NCBI GenBank assembly: GCA_003833135.1
Contig: QZLH01000695.1
Coordinates: forward strand, 46,386 to 58,763
Length of the DNA: 12,378 nt
Direction of reading: 5' to 3'
Source: Oehlia diaphana
Lineage: Eukaryota > Glomeromycota > Glomeromycetes > Glomerales > Glomeraceae
Shown here: positions 9,316-12,378 of the stretch, one piece after another
Layout: every line of letters begins with the position of its first letter
How positions within the stretch are numbered: position 1 is the stretch's first letter
Notes under the pieces: generated by a model
The model's input: only the letters and a program-made list of their open reading frames with translations
Told to the model about the DNA's origin: nothing
The model's database searches: none
Program-made: the position numbers and the translations under genes

Positions 9316-9785
9316 TACTTAATGTTCATTAGTTCCTTGCACTTCAATTTTTGCGCATTTGCACTAAGACCTAGTTTAATCATTGCATATTCTTTAACGG
9401 TAGCAGTAATTGCCAGAGGCAAATAATTTTTGATTGCTTCTTTTTCCACTAAAGTTCGAATAACTTGAGAACGTTTAAGCCTATTGACATCTAACAATGA
9501 GTGTGTATGGTTGGAAGAGTCTTTATAACGTTCAACTTTAACTATTTTCAATGAGACTAACCATTTAACTTTAATTTTGGCATGACATAATCCAGATAGT
9601 CTTGTCTTCATTATTCGGCATTTTTCATTAGAAATATTTTCTTTTTATCATATACTAGAGTCTCGATGCTTTGTAAAATGGCAGGTAAAAATCTTTCAAA
9701 AGTTTCCATTTACTTGTTTATATGAAGTCCATTGTGTCCATATATTTGAAACTAATGGCCACTAATTTTCATCGAAATCCTCCAT

Positions 9786-10221
9786 TTAAACTTCCAAAGA
9801 GCAATTTACATCAAAAAAGAGATTTCGCTTTTCTTCTGAAGTGATATTTGTTATTTACGCGACAACCAAAATGGTAGCGAAAGTATTAACTGAAGAGACA
9901 GACATGACAACAAAAAAGACGAAAAAAATGTTTTAACTATTAATTAATAAGTTTAATATTAGTAAAAAGAAAAAGGACTAAATAAAAAAAACTTTTACAA
10001 AAAAAAACAAAAAAAAAAATATTTACAATATTTTTATTGAAATATGTGAACTTAATATTATAATACGATGCTATTCATAAAACGAATAAAAGGATGAGGA
10101 AAAAGGTTTACATGATTTATAAATCCTAAGGCTTGAAAGAAAGAAAGAGCCTGAAAAAAAAATTTTTTTAAAAAAAAATAAATAAATAAACAGCTGTGTG
10201 GCGGTACAAGTACGTGGCATA
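9786..10221 (-). other. MULE 5' non-coding region
   Basis: Lies upstream of the transposase start on the minus strand. A frame immediately before the ATG gives ITSEEKRNLFFDVNCSLEV then a stop, which may be leader or a lost N-terminal extension. The rest is A-rich on the plus strand with long A runs (about 9985-10020 and 10153-10190). It presumably held the transposase promoter; no specific signal is claimed. Confidence 0.5.
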
Positions 10222-10252
10222 TCACGTGACTCTGTTCTGCTTTAGACGTTCC
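10222..10252 (-). repeat. MULE right terminal inverted repeat
   Basis: The complement reads GGAACGTCTAAAGC and onward to GTCACGTGA, matching 28 of 31 bases of the left end. This copy keeps two CG dinucleotides where the left copy or its partner shows CA, so each end has decayed separately. Confidence 0.9.
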
Positions 10253-10261
10253 TAAAAAAAG
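10253..10261. repeat. Right target-site duplication of the MULE
   Basis: Reads TAAAAAAAG and matches CAAAAAAAG at 7045-7053 with one difference. Confidence 0.65.
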
Positions 10262-11624
10262 TAAATTTTTATGCTGATTATTTAATGTTAAAATTTAACA
10301 AAAAAAAAAGCAAAAAAAAAATTGTTAAATACTAACTCAAAAATAACATTCAAAACAATTTATGACATATTAAGTAAACTTGCAGAATAGATCAAAATAC
10401 ACTTAATATATATTTCTTTTAAAGATTAATTTATTAGAATTTTTTTTACAAAATTTTTTTATCAAATCACGTTGTAACCGCCAAAAATCAAGCATAAATT
10501 AATGAAAATGAAAGTCGTAGGTAGAACAGGAATTATGGGAATTACAAGAATTAAGAGAAATGTAATTCAAGAATAGACAGTAACGCAGATCATTTAAAAA
10601 TTGAATATAAAAGGAATTTGTAACACTCCTGTCACATGAGTCTAAACTGGGCATATAATGTCATTTATTACATCATAGTTCTAAAAAGGAAATGATCAAC
10701 TTTAATTTCTTATAAATAGCCGAGTTATTCAACTTAATAAAAGAAAGTTCGAGTTTTGAAATTTTATTTTGTTTATTACGTGTTTTGTATTACTAATATA
10801 CTAATCATGAAACCTGATTCGACGTGGCAACTCTTATGAGGGAATCAACGTATTTTATATGGTGCATGCTTAAAAAAGGAAATGATTATCATCACATGAT
10901 CATTATAGGTATTAAATCAGAATAATCACATGATGATTACATAATAATGACAGAGGCTGTCGAAGAAACTTAAGGGATTATAGAATTAGAAGTTAAAAAA
11001 AAAAAAAATGTGTTGTAAAATTTTGATCTAATTTGAGCACTAGCTGAAAATATAGGAATTTAATTTTGTTAGTAAGTCACTGACTGGTATTATTAACCAA
11101 TATTTTATTTCTAGAATTTATTTCAAATCTCAACCTGAGGTTGGAAATTTTGATAAGTTCAAAAGGAACTAATAGATTATTGAAGATCTGTTAAATCTTA
11201 AAATCCAATTTTAGAAGTTTAAGGTAAAAGTGGAAATTTGGAGTTACTCTATTACTTACTTAGGTAGGGAAAGCAGTAAGGAGTCTTCTTTTGGAAAATT
11301 GCGAAAGTACTTGAGGAATTCTATTAGGAGAAATAGGAATGAATTTTAAAAGTGAAGGTTAATAATTGGAAAACACCAATGTATTATTCAAAATTCATTT
11401 GTGTCGTATTGGCTACGTCTGAGTTTGAACATTTGGGTAAATGCTTTAGATTGAAAAATTTTTATTTTCTGATATTAAGGATTATAACGTATTGGTTATG
11501 TCAAATCCAGATACCTAGCTCAATAATACGTAAATTGCTTTAGGGACAGGAAATAAAAATTGTAAAGAAACCAACGGTCAAGGACATGTAAAAAGCAAAA
11601 ATGTTGACAAACCTAGTGCTCTAC
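10262..11624. other. Non-coding region; possible LTR debris from 10619
   Basis: No convincing gene lies in this 1.36 kb. The part before 10619 is A/T-rich. At 10619 TGTAACACTCCTGTCACATG resembles the start of many Ty3/gypsy LTRs; it is followed by TATAAATAG (10711-10719) and AATAAAAG (about 10736). No matching CA end, primer-binding site, second LTR or target duplication was found, so this stays a suspicion. Words such as ATCACATGAT (10891 and 10925) and AAAAAGGAAATGAT (about 10684 and 10874) are repeated. From 10980 to 11590 the base composition is less A/T-skewed and purine-rich, like an old degraded element. The 63-codon frame at 11352-11543 lacks any recognisable motif. Confidence 0.4.
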
Positions 11625-11750
11625 ATGAGCTGAGCCAAGCCAAACCATGATTAAATTAGCTTGGTGGCTCACGAGCCAGCTTGGAAAAGCTCAAGTCAGT
11701 TATTAGGCTTGGCTCAAAAAGCTTGAGCTGGCTCACAAGCCAGATGAGCT
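11625..11750. repeat. GAGC/GGCTC-rich inverted-repeat patch
   Basis: The words GAGC, GCTC, AAGCC and GGCTTG recur in both orientations. GCTGAGCCAAGCC (11629-11641) pairs with GGCTTGGCTCA (11706-11716). TGGCTC/GAGCCA forms a tight palindrome at 11665-11678. GGCTCACGAGCCAGCTTG (from 11667) mirrors AGCTGGCTCACAAGCC (11726-11741). The patch is clearly richer in G and C than its surroundings. It looks like the end of a DNA transposon or a MITE of unknown family, and it abuts the array that follows. Confidence 0.65.
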
Positions 11751-11760
11751 ATCATACAAA

Positions 11761-12120
11761 AAATGTTGTGAAATGTTTTCGCAACGTTTTTTTTAATGTT
11801 TAATAAAGAACGTTGCAAAAACGTTTATTTAATTAAAAATAATATTTCGCAACATTTTTTTTAAAAAGTTAATGTAAAAATATTGCGAAAATATTATTTT
11901 TACATTAATTTAATTAAAAATAACATTTTGCAACATTATTTTTAATAATTTGAAGTAAAACGTTGCAAAAATGTTTATTTAATTTAAAAATAACGTTTCG
12001 CAACATTATTTTTAATAATTTAAAGTAAAATGTTGCGAAAACATTTGTTTAATTAAAAAATAATGTTTTGCAACATTATTTTGGTAATTGAAGTAAAAAC
12101 GTTGCAAAAACGTTTATTTA
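11761..12120. repeat. Tandem array of alternating GCAAC / GTTGC hairpin units
   Basis: About five units of ~70 bp (starts 68, 81, 70 and 70 bp apart). Each carries a forward half-site GCAAC (11781, 11849, 11930, 12000, 12070) and then a reverse half-site (G/A)TTGC (11812, 11882, 11962, 12032, 12101). Forward-to-reverse distance is 31-33 bp in every unit; reverse-to-forward is 37-38 bp except for one of 48. A degenerate reverse copy (GTTGT) lies at 11765. The half-sites are embedded in a longer word of the form AACGTTTCGCAAC, with spacers such as ATTTTTAATAATTTGAAGTAAAA and TTTATTTAATTAAAAATAA. Variation among units is mostly CG against CA or TG. There is no coding capacity; the function is unknown. 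Confidence 0.85.
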
Positions 12121-12132
12121 GTGTACACTTTT

Positions 12133-12199
12133 AACTATAATAATTGTTTGGTATTTTTTTTGCAATTTTATATATAAAAATGCCAAACTATTATTAGTT
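12133..12199. repeat. Small inverted repeat
   Basis: AACTATAATAATTGTTTGG onward (12133-12158) pairs with 12176-12199, which reads AAAAATGCCAAACTATTATTAGTT, with a few mismatches around a 17-nt T-rich loop. It follows directly on the array and on a GTGTACAC palindrome (12121-12128). It may be a tiny foldback element or the outer end of the preceding repeat. Confidence 0.6.
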
Positions 12200-12378
12200 C
12201 AGTATCTTTTATATTATAATAAATAAGAAAAAATATTATTTAATTACATATATATAAAATTTGATAGTTAATATAATGATAATTATAAGTATATTTGGAG
12301 TTTTATTTAATTATCTTGGATGTACATTTTAGCTAAATTTTGATATGAATATTAAATGTTTGTCATACAAAATAAAAA
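12200..12378. other. AT-rich end of window
   Basis: Short A/T-rich sequence without a gene or clear repeat. Confidence 0.5.

Larger units (their letters stand above)
7332..9785 (-). pseudogene. MULE transposase (FAR1-like, DDE, SWIM), multiply broken
   Basis: Read on the minus strand from ATG at 9785 to TAA at 7332. The N-terminal part (9785-9318) has an EKCRIMKT...HAKIKVKWLVS stretch resembling a FAR1/WRKY-like DNA-binding region, then NHTHSLLDVNRLKRSQVIRTL. After the MITE the frame continues as KVYGPIKVHLIGNSDLKLDI. The MULE core follows: catalytic Asp in LTLIDSTHKINRYDWRLF (codon 8680-8682), a second Asp in YILSDQSS (8498-8500), and SYHSELKR near 8150. The C-terminal SWIM motif is CHC (about 7680) with LPCKH (7630s), then RVRDRY. 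Lesions include several stops in the first 60 codons, a one-base loss in the A-run at 8542-8547, indels near 8330-8370, TAG 8224-8226, TAA 8206-8208, a frameshift near 7665, TGA 7424-7426 and another frameshift just after it. It cannot make a functional protein. Confidence 0.88.
7054..10252 (-). mobile_element. Mutator-like element (MULE), full length, decayed
   Basis: A 3.2-kb DNA transposon is bounded by 31-bp terminal inverted repeats (7054-7084 and 10222-10252; 28 of 31 positions match) and by 9-bp target duplications. It carries one transposase gene on the minus strand (7332-9785), now a pseudogene. Its 3' non-coding side is 7085-7331 and its 5' side 9786-10221. A younger MITE (8887-9315) sits inside. 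The transposase has the FAR1-like / DDE / SWIM-zinc-finger layout of MULE proteins. The element is dead, but its matching ends could still be mobilised by an active relative elsewhere in the genome; that is inference. Confidence 0.88.

Noticed and set aside
10741..10760. tRNA B-box-like GTTCGAG
   Set aside because: No A box, acceptor stem or anticodon arm could be folded around it.
11352..11543. 63-codon plus-strand open frame
   Set aside because: No ATG start, no motif, and within degraded AT-rich sequence; consistent with chance.
11761..12120. CRISPR-like array
   Set aside because: Units include conserved spacers and alternate in orientation in a eukaryotic context; CRISPR has directly oriented repeats with unique spacers.

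Overview
The window is AT-rich eukaryotic DNA. It has one intron-dense housekeeping gene surrounded by decayed DNA transposons, foldback repeats and long A/T runs. The short introns (57-86 nt), the strong AT bias and the mix of MULE, piggyBac and pogo-like remnants suggest a repeat-rich early-diverging fungus. An arbuscular mycorrhizal Glomeromycete of the Rhizophagus type is my best guess; this is inference from recalled family resemblance, not a search.

Layout. Positions 1-141 form a long foldback, followed by a cluster of CCAATCA/TGATTGG motifs (219-320). Positions 483-839 hold a broken piggyBac-type transposase. Positions 840-2623 are non-coding and contain two large inverted-repeat structures: a near-palindrome at 1182-1342, and an ~0.8 kb element with ~93-bp inverted arms at 1811-2623 that carries a second inverted repeat inside it. 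Positions 2841-3153 are the upstream region of the only intact gene, CTP synthase, at 3154-5841 on the + strand. It has 13 exons, 12 introns and a 596-residue product with all catalytic motifs visible. Positions 5842-7045 are AT-rich with no gene.

Positions 7054-10252 are one complete but dead Mutator-like element (MULE). It has 31-bp terminal inverted repeats, a near-perfect 9-bp target duplication, and a minus-strand transposase pseudogene (7332-9785) with stops, frameshifts and a probable 201-nt intron. A 429-bp pogo/Tc1-type MITE (8887-9315) has inserted into that transposase at a TA dinucleotide. Conceptually removing it with one TA rejoins the reading frame exactly, which fixes the order of events.

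Positions 10262-11624 hold no recognisable gene, with at most a degraded LTR-like stretch. Positions 11625-12120 hold two repeat blocks: a GAGC/GGCTC inverted-repeat patch, then a regular tandem array of alternating GCAAC and GTTGC half-sites. A small hairpin and plain AT-rich sequence close the window.

The CTP synthase would supply CTP for nucleic-acid and phospholipid synthesis. Everything else reads as transposon activity followed by decay. Many differences between repeat arms are CG to TG or CA, which fits loss of methylated cytosines. The most unusual structure is the array at 11761-12120. I see no intact undescribed coding system.
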